Assembly: GCA_963969495.1 (NCBI GenBank)
Contig: OZ018324.1
Span: 155,028,672-155,092,671 of the forward strand
Length of the DNA: 64,000 bases
Source of the DNA: Ceratothoa steindachneri
Lineage: Eukaryota > Arthropoda > Malacostraca > Isopoda > Cymothoidae
Reading direction: 5' to 3'
The stretch's first letter is position 1. Every line of letters starts with the position of its first letter. The translations under genes were made by a program, and so were the position numbers. Of the stretch, positions 63,606-64,000 are shown piece after piece. The notes beneath the pieces were generated by a model. It was not told the origin of the DNA and did no database searches. It saw nothing but the letters and a program-made list of their open reading frames with translations.

Positions 63606-64000
63606 TTAACCCTTAAATCCCGGGTATAGTCCGGTTTTGCGCACCCGCCAAATGCAAAATAAAATGAAAATAATATATATTTTTAAAATGCATGTTTGTA
63701 TTAATATTTTTTACTCTACCATTTGGAAATGAAAGAAACTAAGTACAAATATTATTACTTACCTATTTATCTTCATTTTCCTTGCTTTGTTGATTTTAAC
63801 AACTTCTTCATGTGTGGTAATCTTGGAAGCAAGCTCCAAGACAAAGTCCCACACTGCACTCCTTACACCACATTGTAACCACTTAAAATTTTTTGCGTGT
63901 GTGGTAATCTTGGTAGCAAGAATATGTCCTTTTCCAAGATATTTAGACAACAATTGTTTGACTACTGATCCACTCAATCCCAAGCGAGCGTCTTTTGGAA
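63606..64000 (-). mobile_element. piggyBac-like element, 3' end and transposase piece, runs off right edge
   Basis: TTAA (63606-63609) is followed by CCCTTAAATCCCGGG, the CCCT-type end of piggyBac elements. On the minus strand from about 63990 the frame reads 'LGLSGSVVKQLLSKYLGKGH' and 'ILATKITTH', close to the conserved block before the catalytic 'DNYYTS' of piggyBac transposases. The text then diverges into a segment holding a repeated 'AAGATTACCACAC' and ends at 63759. So the copy is internally rearranged. The other end is outside the window. Confidence 0.65.

Overview
This is a eukaryotic, repeat-dominated window. The only clear host gene is a spliced adenylate kinase 2 (AK2-type) gene on the minus strand at the right side (five visible exons between 52194 and 60098). 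Almost everything else is decayed transposable elements and (AT)n microsatellites. The mix (CR1, RTE, I-type and jockey-like LINEs; Ty3/Gypsy elements of two gene orders; a Penelope-like GIY-YIG endonuclease; mariner, hAT-like, piggyBac-like and another TTAA element; tRNA-derived SINEs) together with very long (TA)n tracts suggests an arthropod, most likely a decapod crustacean. The organism call is inference from repeat content, not from a diagnostic gene. Layout: 1-830 is a truncated I-type LINE. 830-4585 is a CR1 LINE cut in mid-reading frame by a 1.5-kb TTAA-flanked DNA transposon (1520-3028) that carries an uncharacterised conserved invertebrate protein. 4585-8480 holds further LINE fragments. 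8513-17755 is a Gypsy-type LTR retrotransposon whose integrase lies upstream of its reverse transcriptase (Gmr1-like order); its 3' LTR is split by a mariner element. 17760-25600 has a LINE ORF1 relic, microsatellites, a MITE, an LTR fragment, a nearly intact CR1 reverse transcriptase and a hairpin. 25730-26510 is a SINE cluster. 26690-31060 is a Penelope-like region with a jockey-like LINE, two hammerhead-like motifs and a Gypsy RT piece. 31060-34285 is the rest of a canonical Gypsy on the opposite strand. 35085-44575 is a second mariner broken into three parts by a near full-length I-type LINE and a CR1 LINE. 46880-52085 has more I-type and RTE LINE copies. 52194-60098 is the AK2 gene, with a SINE, two hAT-like elements, RTE relics and an I-type LINE in its introns. 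60160-64000 has a mariner relic, a broken copy of a conserved cysteine-rich invertebrate protein family, and a piggyBac-like end running off the window. No prokaryotic or CRISPR features, rRNA, or functional tRNA genes were seen. Nearly all TE reading frames carry frameshifts or stops, so they are annotated as broken. AK2 is the only gene with intact splice sites and reading frame, but its P-loop exon is not found in the window. The most informative structures are the nested insertions, which give relative ages and, in three cases, exact target-site duplications.
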